This document shows positions 1 through 12,256 of a DNA stretch of 64,000 nucleotides, one piece after another. Each line of letters begins with the position of its first letter. Position 1 is the stretch's first letter. This DNA is from Hanleya hanleyi (taxonomy: Eukaryota; Mollusca; Polyplacophora; Lepidopleurida; Hanleyidae). The stretch is taken from the NCBI GenBank assembly GCA_036873755.1, contig JAVTVY010019608.1, positions 1 through 64,000 on the forward strand. The letters run 5' to 3'. A program made the position numbers and the translations under genes. The notes under the pieces were generated by a model, which saw only the letters and a list, made by a program, of their open reading frames with translations, searched no databases and had not been told where the DNA came from.

Positions 1-486
1 GGAGCTTGCAGACCCCCCTCTCTCCCCCCTCCCCCTCCCTACATGTATAAAGTGGGCTTGAAATATTTATGGTTTGGACCCCAACCACCTTCACACCCAA
101 AAGACCTCTAGCTTTGTTCAAAGTCATTTGTGAAGGTCGACCTTTCATGTAAGGTTCTATTGTTCAGGCTTTTTTTATTATTCATGTATTTGAAAAGTCT
201 TCCTTCTGGACTAATTGTTGTACCCAGACAGATTATTGTTCTCTTTCATCTCATGACCCTTACAAGAATGATATGTACATAGCTGAAATATTGCTAAACA
301 TGACATTAAATTTAATTATCTCTCTCTCTCTTTGTCATGTACATGAAAGATGGGTGTTTGTGAAACTACTCCAGCATGCTGTCAATCTGATAAATATTCT
401 TTCTAATTAGTTATTAGATTGAACTTTTGCTCTGTAATCTCTGTAAACATGTAAGTTGGTCTTGTTTTTTTGTTTTGTCTCCGTAG

Positions 487-2307
487 CCTGTGTCTGTGAA
501 TTTGTGCTTAGTGGATCAGGTCCCCTAACATCCATCGCACCCTACAGTGATGGCAGGTATGTACACTGAACAGCTCAAACAAACAGTAATTCTGTAGCTA
601 GATAAACAGGGGCAGAAGATCAATCATTTACTGTGATTAATAGATACAGCTACCAGAGATGTTGATCAGGCTGATAACATATGAAATTATTTCTGGAAAC
701 TAGAAATCGCCCAGAAAAGATGAATAGAGGGATGTCATAAACTCATTTCATAGACAACTGACTAATCTCATAGGCAGTGCAGAAAATATAAATTGATTTT
801 TAATTTATTACTAAATTTCACCAATATAATGGGATCTGAATGGAATTATTTGAAATACGTATTCAATTCAGTGCTTACATTGAACTGAATTGTATTCACC
901 AACATAAAATTTGGAAAAGAATGAATACATCAGAGGCTCACAAGCATTGGATTAACTCCCCGTTCTGATGCTCAGTTCTGACATCCTGTTCTGATGCTTA
1001 GTTTTGACACTCTGTTCTGATGCTCACTTCTGATGCTTTGTTCTGATGTTCAGTTCTGACACCCTGTTCTAATGCTCAGTTCTGACACCCTGTTCTGATG
1101 TTCAGTTCTGACACCCTGTTCTAATGCTCCGTTCTGACACCCTGTTCTGATGTTCAGTTCTGACGCTCTGCTCTGATGCTCAGTTCTGACACCCTGTTCT
1201 GATGCTCAGTTCTGACACCCCGTTCTAATGCTCAGTTCTGACACCCTGTTCTGATGTTCAGTTCTGACACCCTGTTCTAATGCTCAGTTCTGACATCCTG
1301 TTCTGATGTTCAGTTCTGACGCTCTGCTCTGATGCTCAGTTCTGACACCCTGTTCTGATGCTCAGTTCTGACACCCCGTTCTAATGCTCAGTTCTGACAC
1401 CCTGTTCTGATGTTCAGTTCTGACACCCTGTTCTAATGCTCAGTTCTGACACCCTGTTCTGATGTTCAGTTCTGACGCTCTGCTCTGATGCTCAGTTCTG
1501 ACACCCTGTTCTGATGCTCAGTTCTGACACCCTGTTCTGATGTTCAGTTCTGACGCTCTGCTCTGATGCTCAGTTCTGACACCCTGTTCTGATGCTCAGT
1601 TCTGACACACTGTTCTGATGCTTAGTTTTGACACTCCATTCTGATGCTCAGTTCTGACACTCCATTCTGATGCTCAGTTCTGACACATTGTTCTGATGCT
1701 CAGTTCTGACACTGTTCAGATGCTTAGTTCTGACACTGTTCTAATGCTCAGCTCTGTATGAAGTGTACAGTGTTTATGCTTCATTGAGATAGATCAAACC
1801 CTCTGGGATTTTATTAATTGGCTAACTTTTTTATGGTAACTTGTTAATCCAATGCTTGCTAGCCTCTGATGTATTCATTCTTTTCAAAACTTTCTGTTTG
1901 TGAATACGATTCAATTCAATTGACAGGTGAACGTATTTCATATAATTGACTATGTATTTCAAATAATTCCATTCAGATCTCAACTTTCCCACATGTCCTG
2001 CCTGCATAGGTCATCCTATTCAATTTGCTGCTAGAGTTTTTCCCTTTTTTCCCCCCAGTTGTGCATGTTTAATAAATTACGCCTCTAGTAGGACTACTTT
2101 TTCCATCTACAGTTTTCTTACATTATTAGCAGACAAGTTATGTACATGTACCTGTCTCCAATTTTAAAGTACATGTATGTTATTATTTTTAAGGTATGTA
2201 ATTTCTTTCATTTCAGTATATGTGTGGGCAGTTTTAACCTGGGGATCCAGTTGTTACAGTTATCTATGGATGCTGGAGCCAGTCTGTTTCACAAAGCTCA
2301 GTTCTGA
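487..2307 (+). CDS. Last two exons of an unidentified host gene (partial)
   Basis: Two exons are visible: 487-556, preceded by a pyrimidine-rich tract ending in CCGTAG and followed by GTATGT, and 2217-2307, preceded by TTTCATTTCAG and ending in TGA. The first ends with two bases of a codon that the second completes, so the phases agree. The joined reading is open and ends GASLFHKAQF-stop. The first exon reads CVCEFVLSGSGPLTSIAP. The rest of the gene lies to the left of the window. I do not recognise the protein. The 1.66-kb intron holds a minisatellite element whose unit resembles the sequence around the stop codon. A shared CAGTTCTGAC motif continues downstream to about 2455, so the stop codon itself lies in repeat-like DNA. 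Exon structure is seen; gene identity is unknown. Confidence 0.5.
833..1979. mobile_element. Non-autonomous inverted-repeat element with minisatellite core
   Basis: The outer ~125-140 bp on each side (833-958 and about 1838-1979) are imperfect inverted repeats. Both contain GATCTGAATGGAATTATTTG at the tip and a segment reading GAATGAATACATCAGAGGCT near the inner edge. Between them lies a tandem array (960-1755). No coding sequence is seen. Terminal repeats around a minisatellite core resemble small non-autonomous elements known in bivalves. Superfamily not determined and no clear target duplication seen. Confidence 0.7.
960..1755. repeat. Minisatellite, ~24-26-bp unit, about 30 copies
   Basis: The unit approximates TGCTCAGTTCTGACACCCTG plus TTCTGA, with higher-order alternation of TGTTCAG and TGCTCAG variants. 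The same motif recurs around 2295-2455, at and after the stop codon of the flanking gene. Confidence 0.9.
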
Positions 2308-3880
2308 CGCTCTGTTCTGTTCCTCAATCCTGGTACCCCATTCTGATACTCAGTTCTGACCGACACTCTGCTTCGATGTTCAGTTCTGACACTTCCGTTC
2401 TGATACTTGGCTTGACTCTCCATTCTGATGCTCAGTTCTGACACTCCATTCCAACATCAGTGTTAATGTTGTGCATGTGCCATATTGCTGCATCATCCTT
2501 GAACATATTGTCTTCATGTCACTATGTGTCTGAGAAGGGAAGTTTTACTGATGTTCTTTTTACATGCAAAGCCATTAGTTTTCAATGAAAGGCTTATACA
2601 TCTTTTTAGTCAATTATTACCATGATTATAAGGTAGTATTGTTCAAACTGACATGACTGAAGACTGGTATACAGGGTTCATTCATGGCCTGGAAAACCTG
2701 GAAAATTAAAAGGCTTTTTCCAGGCCTTGAAATCGGCATTTTTGCCCAGTAATTGCTAGAGGCAAATATATTTCAGACTGATTTGTAGAAGAACTATTAT
2801 CTTGCTTGTGACAGTTAAGTTTACTGTGAAATTGTGAAATAAATATATTTAGTTTCATTTTAGTTAGATTTAGGATCAGGGGAGGCAAAATGATGAGAAT
2901 ATCGGACCTGAGAAAGGCCTGGAAATTTTACGCCTGCAGATGTATGAAACTACATGTATCAAACATTATAGTTAATTAGCTGTTTCCATTAATTTATTGG
3001 AAATATGAACAAATAGCTAGGCATTTAGATGTTGTGCTACTGTGATACATATTAGTTTGCCTCAGTTCATGTGATCTTATTAGGACCACTAATGAACAGT
3101 TGATTAGTTCCGTCATCCAATCCTTAGATATGTTAGCGTAGATGTGAAGCAAGCTGTGTGCATTGTTGAAGTAATCACTTTAAAAGCCATTTGAAGTAAA
3201 ATGGAGAATACTCTAATGATCCATTCTCACCATTAAAATTCAGTCACCCCATTTTGTGGACACAATTCAATCAATCGTATTGATCACCTCGAGAATCAAC
3301 AAATAATGGAGAATTAGGGATTTTCTGCATGATTTTGGCCAACTATTTCTAGAGCAGAGTTCTAATAAATTTTACCTCCCCCTGATGTTATGGTCGGAAA
3401 GGAGATGATATGATAAGGTGACAGTTTTGCCTATATGTGGCGCAGTTGAAATTGAAAAACTAAAATGTCCTCAAAATAGCTGTGTGTTTTAATGTAAGGG
3501 TGAGAGGAAATATATGAAAGTGAAATATGTGAAAGTTCTAGCTTGATTGCATTAAAATCGATAGGCAACAGCTATTTCTGCCAAGGTTGCATACACAGAT
3601 TTATATTGTATCTGTCTGGACTGAATGAAGATCCCAATTATCTCCCTTGGTTGACAGTAAGGAAGTTTATTAAGAGAACATGTATGCCTTTGTGTCAGCG
3701 ATGGTGCTCCAGTTGTGTTAGTGGACAACCTTGGAATATTTTCCATCCTGGGAGTCGTAACCAAAGTTATAATTAAAAAACGATATCCACAAATTACTAC
3801 AGATAGCTTGTGCAGGCACACAAACATTATTATTGCAATTTCTTTGATAGGCATTCAGAAGTATAAAACAAGGCTATATA
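2308..3880. other. Gene-free stretch downstream of the first gene
   Basis: 2308-2455 holds degenerate copies of the CAGTTCTGAC motif and may be 3' UTR. The rest is AT-rich sequence with short open frames on both strands but no splice-site-bounded exons or recognisable protein. I see nothing else in it. Confidence 0.5.
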
Positions 3881-4296
3881 AAACAAGGCTATTCTATGGA
3901 TAACATAGCTCCACAGACATAAAGAAGTTGTTAGCTCCACAGACATAAAGAAGTTGTTAGCTTCACAGCAGTAAAGAAGTTGTTAGCTCCACAGCAGTAG
4001 AGACGTTGTATAGCTCCACAGCAGTAAAGAAGTTGTTAGCTCCACAGCAGTAAAGAAGTTGTTAGCTTCACAGCAGTAAAGAAGTTGTTAGCTCCACAGC
4101 AGTAAAGAAGTTGTTAGCTCCACATCAGTAAAGAAGTTGTTAGCTCCACAGCAGTAAAGAAGTTGTTAAGCTCCACAGCAGTGAAGAAGTTGTTGAGCTC
4201 TACAGCAGCAAAGAAGTTGTTAGCTCCACAGCAGTGAAGAAGTTGTTAGCTCCACAGCAGTGAAGAAGTTGTTATCCATAGAATAGCCTTGTGTTA
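3881..4296. repeat. Fold-back element with 27-bp minisatellite core
   Basis: Left tip ACAAGGCTATTCTATGGATA and right tip TATCCATAGAATAGCCTTGT are perfect inverted repeats. The core has about 13 copies of AGCTCCACAGCAGTAAAGAA followed by GTTGTT. The unit equals the inner flank of the right tip, so the array probably grew by duplication of one arm. The same tips occur at 5134, 5312, 16373 and 28787. Confidence 0.85.
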
Positions 4297-4839
4297 TTAT
4301 TATTGCATCTCATACATACATGTATAGTGCTGTGTAAGTTTTATTTTGTCAGAAATTTTAATATGTAGATCATTGTGAATGATGTTTCTCCTGTACAATG
4401 TGAACCTGGTGAATTTAATTATATGTACATGTATGCTTGTAACTATGACATGTGGAAATATTCATTGTTCAAAAAGAAAATATCTATATAGGATTGTGCA
4501 ATATAATTCAATCTCATAATTTTTTATTTTTTTTTGATGAATGTATTTCCAATATTTTGAGATGAATAATTACATGCAAGAGTTAGTCTGGTCAATCAAG
4601 AGCCAAATCATGTCCAAAGTGTTTGTACGTACCCTCGGCTCCACTTATATCCCCCTCCCCCCTCGGCTTTTTCAAGCTGATAGTAACGATAAATTATGAT
4701 TACTTTTACTGGAATATTACTGTTAGTACATGTATATACATGTAGGTCTGATGATAAATCTGATTTTCTCTAATTATCCTGATTGTTAAAGGGTTATAAG
4801 AAGAATGTTGATATCTTTGATAGGAATATAGATAGATAG

Positions 4840-5000
4840 ATAATCTTCTTTATTTTCGGATAAAAATTTACACAATAAACATTAGCCAGAAGCTAGTCAG
4901 TCCGACATTTAAAACAGAACAATTTGATAACATATATAAAAATTTGCAAAACTAATAATATATATAAAATTTTCAGTAGCAGTTAAGAACAAGTGGACAG
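4840..5000 (-). repeat. Possible 3' end of a LINE on the - strand
   Basis: On the - strand, an AATAAAGAAGATTATC-type end is followed by a short GATA-type tail (GATAGATAGATA at about 4832-4843 on +). This resembles the simple-repeat tails of some invertebrate LINEs. No coding part is present. Weak evidence. Confidence 0.3.
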
Positions 5001-5130
5001 ATCAATCATATGTAGTTGTTGATTCTATTGCACATATGGGCAAAGAGAGCATCGACAATTCGATCCACCCCAGCTGCCCAGAAGCCGCTTGAACTGACGG
5101 AAACTAGTACAAAAATAGAACTCAGCATAT

Positions 5131-5313
5131 ATAACACAAGGCTATTTTATGGATAACAACTTCTTTTATTGCTCAGATGCTGACGTTTCATTAGAGCTAC
5201 TTCCAACTTTATTAGCTTTCTTTTCACTTTAGCTTTGAGAAAGTTGGAAATATCTCCAAGAAATGTCAGCACCTGAGCAATGAAAGAAGTTATCCATAAA
5301 ATAGCCTTGTTAG
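5131..5313. repeat. Compact fold-back repeat, same family as 3881-4296
   Basis: Arms of ~75 bp (ACACAAGGCTATTTTATGGA... and its complement ending near 5312) surround a short spacer. The inner arm carries the family motif ACTTCCAACTTT / AAAGTTGGAA. This shows the basic unit of the family without the minisatellite expansion. Confidence 0.8.
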
Positions 5314-6796
5314 AATGTTGACGTTTTTGGGCAGTACCAAAGGATGGTAATCTAAAATCAGATAGTTCATTCCTTGTTTTCTTTTGAATGCACCATGCCT
5401 TTGAGAGTAATAAGAGCTGTATACACAAAGTAACAAATGTCCCACTGTTTTCAGCAGGTTGAAACCAAACCAATCATAGCTGTTTTGTTCCACTCCGAGC
5501 TGCTAGAACAGAAACAGTCTTTGATTATACCCAATAACAGTGCAAGGTTGTAAAAGAGTAGTAATAGGTTAACCATGAAGGTATAAAACGGTCTTCTACC
5601 TCCATGTGTTATCATATGCAGTCCTTCAAGCGAATCCTATATTTCCTATAATTCCTATAGTTTTTAAACTTTCCTATATGCAGGCCAAAATCTCCAATAT
5701 TTCCAATATATTTTGGCTTTTTCTCATGAAAACTTTCACCAATGCTCTGAAATAATTCAAATTGGCATGAGGAAATATATTTCAGGACTAAAGTTTTGCC
5801 GCGCTTCATTCGGCAAATATGAAAACATTTAAATCTCTATCTGTTGAACCAAGCAGCAGAAGAGGTCTCCTCAATCACCAGCACTATGACCGCATTCAAT
5901 GGAAATAATTTGATTAAACACCAGAAAAACTACCAAGTTTGGCACCTACACTGTAAATTATAGGGACTTACATTCTTGGATTTCCTATATTTTAATAAGA
6001 TAATTCCTATATTTTTTCCTATATTTTTCACTGTGAGCCACTTGAAGGCCTGCATACGTGAAAAAGCTCACTTTGTTGTTAATGTCGTAAAATCAAATAT
6101 TAATTCCTTTAATTCTGCACAAAACCTGTGTTTCGTACAGACAAAATACCCACGTTTTTTATATCGTTAATGCTTAGAGCCAAAATTGACGCAAACGACG
6201 TCGACTGGCGTTTGAGATTGGGCTTTTTTGCTGTTTTTGGCTTTTCCATATGCAGCTGAGCATGGATGTTTTAATATATGTCAAATATGACGCCTTGAAC
6301 CAAAATATTATTTTGATGTAATAATATGGCATATATGGTGAATTTGAAAACAGATTTGTTTTGGATCAATGTGTCATATTTTAGACATATAACGTCAGTC
6401 GTTTGAAATTGAAGATAGCCCAAAGTATGTTTATCAGCTCACTGTAATTTGGGTCATGCTACAAATTATGCACCAGAAGATTAGAATTACGAATTTGCAC
6501 TTTGAGAAAGCGTTTATGTACGCCATGTAAAATATTCTGCGGTATATTTTCGACTTTTCATAATGTAAGATGGGAGATATTGTGTCATGCTCTGCAAGTC
6601 TCATGTTTGTGGTAATCTTGTAATACACGTATGGGATTCGATACCTCTATAGCTTTTCTTTCCGTCCAAGTGTTTATTTGGCATACAAACCGTCCCTATT
6701 TTTGTAATGAATTCGGTATTATATTCTATTTTATTGAAAGTAAATTATACTTTTAAAATAACGACTTCTGTGTCCATTACATTTCACTGTGGTGAA
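5314..6796. other. Gene-free AT-rich stretch
   Basis: Short open frames only. A motif like TTTCCTATATTTTT recurs near 5640-5700 and 5970-6030 in both orientations. No gene, RNA or defined element recognised. Confidence 0.4.
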
Positions 6797-7458
6797 GGTA
6801 TATAGTCTGTCCATTTTAATTAGTCGTCTACTTTGGAGCTTGTCAGAAACCACTAGTTAACTCTGCATTAATTTTCCTTTTTTGCATCGTGTTGAAGAAT
6901 CTGAACTCCATGACCACCATTACTCCTTGCTATCGATAATATTTCACGCTTGAAATAACTTCGAATTCTCTCCATATAAAACTCCAATACAGTTGTTTCA
7001 TGTACCGGGGCTCAATAACATAGGGAGACATAATGTATTCGTGTTTACTAGCACAAAGGTCAACAATGCCGTGTATGGTCATAGAGGTGTGTGCGGGTTA
7101 TCATTCGGCAATTTTACTGGGCATGGCATATAAGTGGCACTCCCACGGACCGCCTACTATTACTTTATATATACGGCATCAATGACCTTTGTGCCAGCGC
7201 GCATGAATGCATTATAACATCTCCCTATCTAATTGAGGCCCGGTACATGAAACAACTCTATTGGAGTTTTATATGGAGTGAATTATAAAGTTATTTCAAG
7301 CGTGATATATTAACCATATCCCGGAGTAATGGTGGTCATTTTGTGGAGTTTAGTTTGTTCTACACGACGCAAAAAAGAAAATTAATGCCGAGTTAACTAT
7401 TAACTTTCGAGAAGCTCCAAAGTAGACGACTAATTAAACTGGACAGACTTTAAATACC
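6797..7458. mobile_element. Inverted-repeat element, ~660 bp, arms ~260 bp
   Basis: The left arm (6797-7065) and right arm (about 7180-7458) are imperfect complements. Shared blocks include TTAGTCGTCTACTTTGGAGC, the ACCACCATTACTCC region and CATGTACCGGG. The centre has no convincing gene. A non-autonomous fold-back or MITE-type DNA element is the simplest reading. Confidence 0.8.
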
Positions 7459-8031
7459 AATCGTTCAAAGCAAAACCAATGTCGGACCACCTGCATTCTG
7501 GTAGAAATCCCGCCAGATTTGTTCTTGTGGCTTTTGATATCACGGAGAATATTAAGAAAGAGAAAGCAAGGAGCATATTAATTTCAGAGATAAGCAACTG
7601 AGATGTTGCTGTACCGGCACACTCATCGATCATATATTGAACAACGACTTCAGATTCGGTCTGTATTTCTCTTGTATTAAGTCATTCTCGATGTGAAAAT
7701 AATCGGCATAAATTCACCTGAATTCCCTTCGTGTGAATTGATTATGGAAAAGCCCTCTGGTAAATTATTCTACTGAATATCCATCTGTTACTCGACTGGC
7801 GCCAGATGAAGTTGGTCGGCCAAGCCGATGTAGTGTTGATCGACTTATCCTAAATCTTCCTGTTCGCCTCAGTGAAATCGGGAATGGGGGTTCTTCTCCA
7901 AATAAAGGTATCGAACACACACTGAAGAATCGTCCTCACTAGTGTCTGATGTCTGTCTGTCTGCAGTGCCAAATTGAAATATCACGCACAAAATATTTGT
8001 GTTCAGTTAGCTGGACGTTTTATTTGGTAGG

Positions 8032-8148
8032 CCTAATTTAGCCGAAAACGTGGAAAATGTTAATTTCGATATTGGTATGCTGTCTTTAATTTTACTTTCT
8101 TAGCATAGTAATATCGAAGTTAACATTTCCCACGTGTTCACCTAAATT
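8032..8148. repeat. Long hairpin, arms ~47 bp
   Basis: TTAATTTCGATATTGGTATGCT pairs with AGCATAGTAATATCGAAGTTAA, and the outer parts (AAACGTGGAAAATG / CATTTCCCACGTG) also pair. Small fold-back repeat; function unknown. Confidence 0.7.
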
Positions 8149-8302
8149 ATGAAGTAAACAATGTTGAAATATTCCGTAGGAAACTAGGTGTTGAAAGCTG
8201 ATCAACGTATACATGTAGTAATGATCTGAACACCCCTTGGACGCCATGACCAAGTTCAATAAGTGTTACAGAAATGTTCAAGTTTGTTGATTGAAAGTTG
8301 AA

Positions 8303-8527
8303 CCGTTCAGTTTTTCCATTTTTCGTTTTTGCTCTATGTTTGCAGAAAGACAGAAATTAAAAATACAAAATTGCAACACTATGCATTTTCAAATTCCTAT
8401 TTTGGATTTTACGGTAAACTTAGAGAAATTTGAAAAATGATGCAGAATGGTTGAGTGTTGCAATTTTGTAGTTTCATTTGTCTCAACTCCGCAAACATAA
8501 AAATGAAAATTGAAACGTTCAATTTTC
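8303..8527. repeat. Fold-back repeat, arms ~100 bp
   Basis: Blocks around ACAAAATTGCAACACT (left) and AGTGTTGCAATTTTGT (right), plus outer blocks around TATGTTTGCAGAAAGAC and CTCCGCAAACATA, are inverted. No gene. The surroundings 7459-10030 otherwise show only a short inverted pair CCTACGAAGTAGG / CCCTACTTCGTAGG (about 8680 and 8920) and nothing else recognisable. Confidence 0.65.
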
Positions 8528-10029
8528 AATATTTTTATTTTGCTTTATCTAGGATAAAGTCAGAGACAAAATATGTCATATTGTATCCCAGATTTTTTCA
8601 AAAAGATAAAAAAAAAAGAAAATGTAATTGAATTGTTAAGTGTTACGCGCACCTTGCTGCACATACAGACTTATCCTATTCCTACGAAGTAGGCTCTCAT
8701 TTGCAAATTGTCTGGTAATGAGTGAGTCAGTCCATCCGAAACCTTTCTCTGGCAAAATAAGGAGAAACGTTGACATTAGAACCTTGATTTTTGGCATGAA
8801 CGTGCATTAGGGGACTGTTACCAGCAAGTTCTGGGCTGACCTACTTTTGATGAAAATTTGGCCTTCTTAATTAGGTGACCTATAAACCTCGAAATTGGCA
8901 AAAACACATCATATCAAACCCTACTTCGTAGGTCCTGTGATTTTAGTCACTGCCATGTAATATTCAAGAGTTCAGTTTTTCACGAATTTACATCACAGAA
9001 AAATCGATGGCATAACAGCTGTCATCATCGTACTGGTATCACGTGATCGATGATGTAGACAATCGATCAGAACGGTATCGTGCTAACCTGTTGGATTATG
9101 GTGGTGATATGATGACGGGTCAATTTTACACAGTGTTCTTGTCAGTCAAGTCTGGTTCTGTCTGTTAGATTGGTAAGTGTACATTATCATCATCAAGACA
9201 ATAAACTACTCGAATGCTAATTGTTTGATTTTTATAATTCCGGCATGTTTACGCATCAGCTGAAACAAGCCACAACAGTCATGGCCCAAGTTAAGCTCAA
9301 CTTCAAAATGTAAATAAAAATCCAATATGGCCCCCAAGTCAGACCTTTAAGTTTTGTCCGTTTTCGGAGCAATTGAGAAAATTGGATACACGTACAATAT
9401 ACTATTTGTGAATGCGGCCCCACCCTGCCCCTAGTTCAGCATGTATTCTACACCTGCATGCGTCCTCAATAATGAGGGTCTATACTCCGCACCAGGTAAT
9501 ATAAATGTCTTGAATTAGACGAAAGACATAGGAAACCAAGTTCCGAATGACATTGCCATTTTGAATTTAGCCATTGCGCCCAGAATTATACGAGTAGACT
9601 AAAAAAGAACGTAAACTGATAAGGTTTGATGCAGAATAATTTGATTAACAGAAATATGTATTTGGACTAATATAACGCTTCCAATTAGGCAGCTATTGGG
9701 ATGTAACCAAAAAAAGGACGTGTCAGTATGCTATGTTCGGCAATGATTGACAATTTCCAGAAATATGTACATGTTTGCTCTCATTGGAATTTATAAAGTG
9801 GAGACAGGTTGGTCCAATGGACAGACCTAAGTTTTGCAGTTATAGCCTATCCAATTTCTAACTGTAACAGTTCAGTTGTGTCCAATTTTTAGTAGAAAAT
9901 TGTATCATTCAGCTAAACTTGTGACGGCCCCGGGGACCATCTCTAGATTACAACGAAATCAACTGTTGCTTATATTGTTATCGCCATTTTTGTCCCCCGC
10001 TACTTAGTAGGGGGTGGGGGGGGGACTTA

Positions 10030-11960
10030 GAAACACCGGTGTCCGTAATTCCGTAAGATTTTCTTGTCCGGACAATAATTCGTGAACGATTTAACCGATC
10101 AACTTCAAACTTGGGGTGTGCCTTGACATTGGCGAGAGGACGGTTGGGATTGTTTTTCAGCAATGTGCGTAATCCAATATGGCCGCCGTCAGCCATTTTG
10201 GATTATAAGCAGTTGGATGTTAGATTTTCTTGTCCGGACAATAACTCGTGAACGATTTAACCGATCAACTTCAAACTTGGGGTGTGCCTTGACATTGGTG
10301 AGAGGACGGTTGGGATTGTTTTTCAGCAATGTGCGTAATCTAATATGGCCGCCGTCAGCCATATTGGATTATAAGCAGTTGGATCTTAGACAATAACTCG
10401 TAAACTGATTTAACCGATCAACTTCAAACTTGGGGTGTACCTTGACATTGGTGAGAGGACGGTTGGGATTGTTTTCAGAAATGTGCGTAATCATGGTTAA
10501 TAGCGTTCGATCTTGATTTTCTTGTCCGGACAATAACTCGTGAACGATTCAACCGATCAACTTCAAACTTGGGGTGTGCCTTGACATTGGTGAGAGGACG
10601 GTTGGGATTGTTTTTCAGCAATGTGCGTAATCCAATATGGCCGCCGTCAGCCATTTTGGATTATAAGCAGTTGGATGTTAGATTTTCTTGTCCGGACAAT
10701 AACTCGTGAACGATTTAACCGATCAACTTCAAACTTGGGTGTGCCTTGACATTGGTGAGAGGACGGTTGGGATTGTTTTTCAGCAATGTGCGTAATCTAA
10801 TATGGCCGCTGTCAGCTATATTGGATTATAAGCGGTTGGATCTTAGATTTTCTTGTCCGGACAATAACTCGTGAACGATTTAACCGATCAACTTCAAACT
10901 TGGTGTGTGCCTTGACATTGGTGAGAGGACGGTTGGGATTGTTTTTCAGCAATGTGCGTGTTCTAATATGGCCGCCGTCAGCCATATTGGATTATAAGCA
11001 GTTGGATCTTGCCCGGACAATAACTCGAGAATGATTCAACCGATCTACTTCATATGTGGGGAGTGCCTTGACATTGTTGAGAGGAGGATTAGGATTGTTT
11101 TTCAAGGACGTGCTTAATCCAATATGGCCACCATCAGCCATACTGGATTTCATTGGATTATAAGCAGTTTGATCTTGTCCGGCATGTGTCCGGACAATAA
11201 CTGGAGTACGATTCAACTGATCTACTTCAAACTTGGGGTGTGTCTTGACATTGGTGAGAGGACGGTTGGGATTGTTTTTCAGCAATGTGCGTAATCCAAT
11301 ATGGCCGCTGTCATATTGGATTGTAGGCAGTTGGATCTTGTCCGGACAATAACTCGAACAATTCAACCGATCTACTTCATACCTGGGGAGTACCTTGACA
11401 TTGTTGAGAGGAGGATTAGGATCATTTTTCAAGGATGTGCTTAATCCAATATGGCCACCATCAGCCATACTGGATTTCATTGGATTTTAAGCAGTTTGAT
11501 CTTGTTCGGACAATAGCTGGAGTACGATTCAACGGATCTACTTCAAACTTGGGGAGTCCCTTGACCTTGATAAGATCCCGGTTAGGATTGTGTTTCATGA
11601 ACGAGCATAATCCAATTTGGCTGCCATCTACGAGCGATATTGGATTATGTTGCATTTTAAGCAGTTGCATCTTGTCTGGACAGCAACTCTAGAATAATTC
11701 AACTGATCGACTTCAAACTTGCAGTTTGGCTTGACATGGTGAGAGGACAGTTGTCATTGCTTTTTCAGTTACCTGTGTAATCCAAGATGGCCACCATCAG
11801 TCATCTTAGATTTTCAGCATTTAGATATTGTCTGGACAATAACTCTAGAACGATTCAACCAATCTACTTCAAACTTGTGGGGTGCATGGACATTGGTGGA
11901 AGGACAGTTGGCATTATGTTTTATTGATGTGCATAATCCAATATGGGTGCCATCCGCTGT
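10030..11960. repeat. Satellite, ~140-166-bp unit, about 12 copies
   Basis: The block ATCAACTTCAAACTTGGGGT recurs at about 10099, 10265, 10418, 10557, 10723 and 10888. Later copies, near 11045, 11221, 11370, 11537, 11708 and 11867, are more diverged. Each unit also contains TGTCCGGACAATAACTCG and CCAATATGGCCGCCGTCAGC. The left copies are nearly identical and decay to the right, consistent with recent expansion on the left. Open frames across it are a by-product of the repeat. Confidence 0.9.
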
Positions 11961-12048
11961 ATTAGATTATGTTAAGCTCATCAGCAATATCTCCATATTC
12001 GAATCATACTCTTTATCAATGATATGAGATATCATCGACCAAAAAAAA

Positions 12049-12131
12049 ATCGACCATAGAGGGCCATGGCCCCCGCAGCAGCAGCGCCAGTTATGTGCTG
12101 CTAGCGGGGGACATGGACCTCTATGGTCGAT
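12049..12131. repeat. Short inverted repeat upstream of the BTB gene
   Basis: CGACCATAGAGGGCCATGGC and GACATGGACCTCTATGGTCG form ~27-bp arms around a loop containing CAGCAGCAGCGCC. It lies about 80 bp before the splice acceptor of the BTB gene. Could be a small MITE. Confidence 0.65.
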
Positions 12132-12256
12132 TTTACGTACAGGTGTGAGGTGTGTGATTGCCGGAATAGATTTTAAACACGATTAGATGTTGCCTGCTTT
12201 TTGTTCCATCTCAGGTGCAAAGCGTGTCAGACCACAACCACCTCCAGCCAGACGAC

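Noticed and set aside
10992..11692. Open frames of 162, 85 and 69 codons across the satellite
   Set aside because: They repeat with the ~165-bp satellite unit and occur on both strands; periodic sequence rather than genes.
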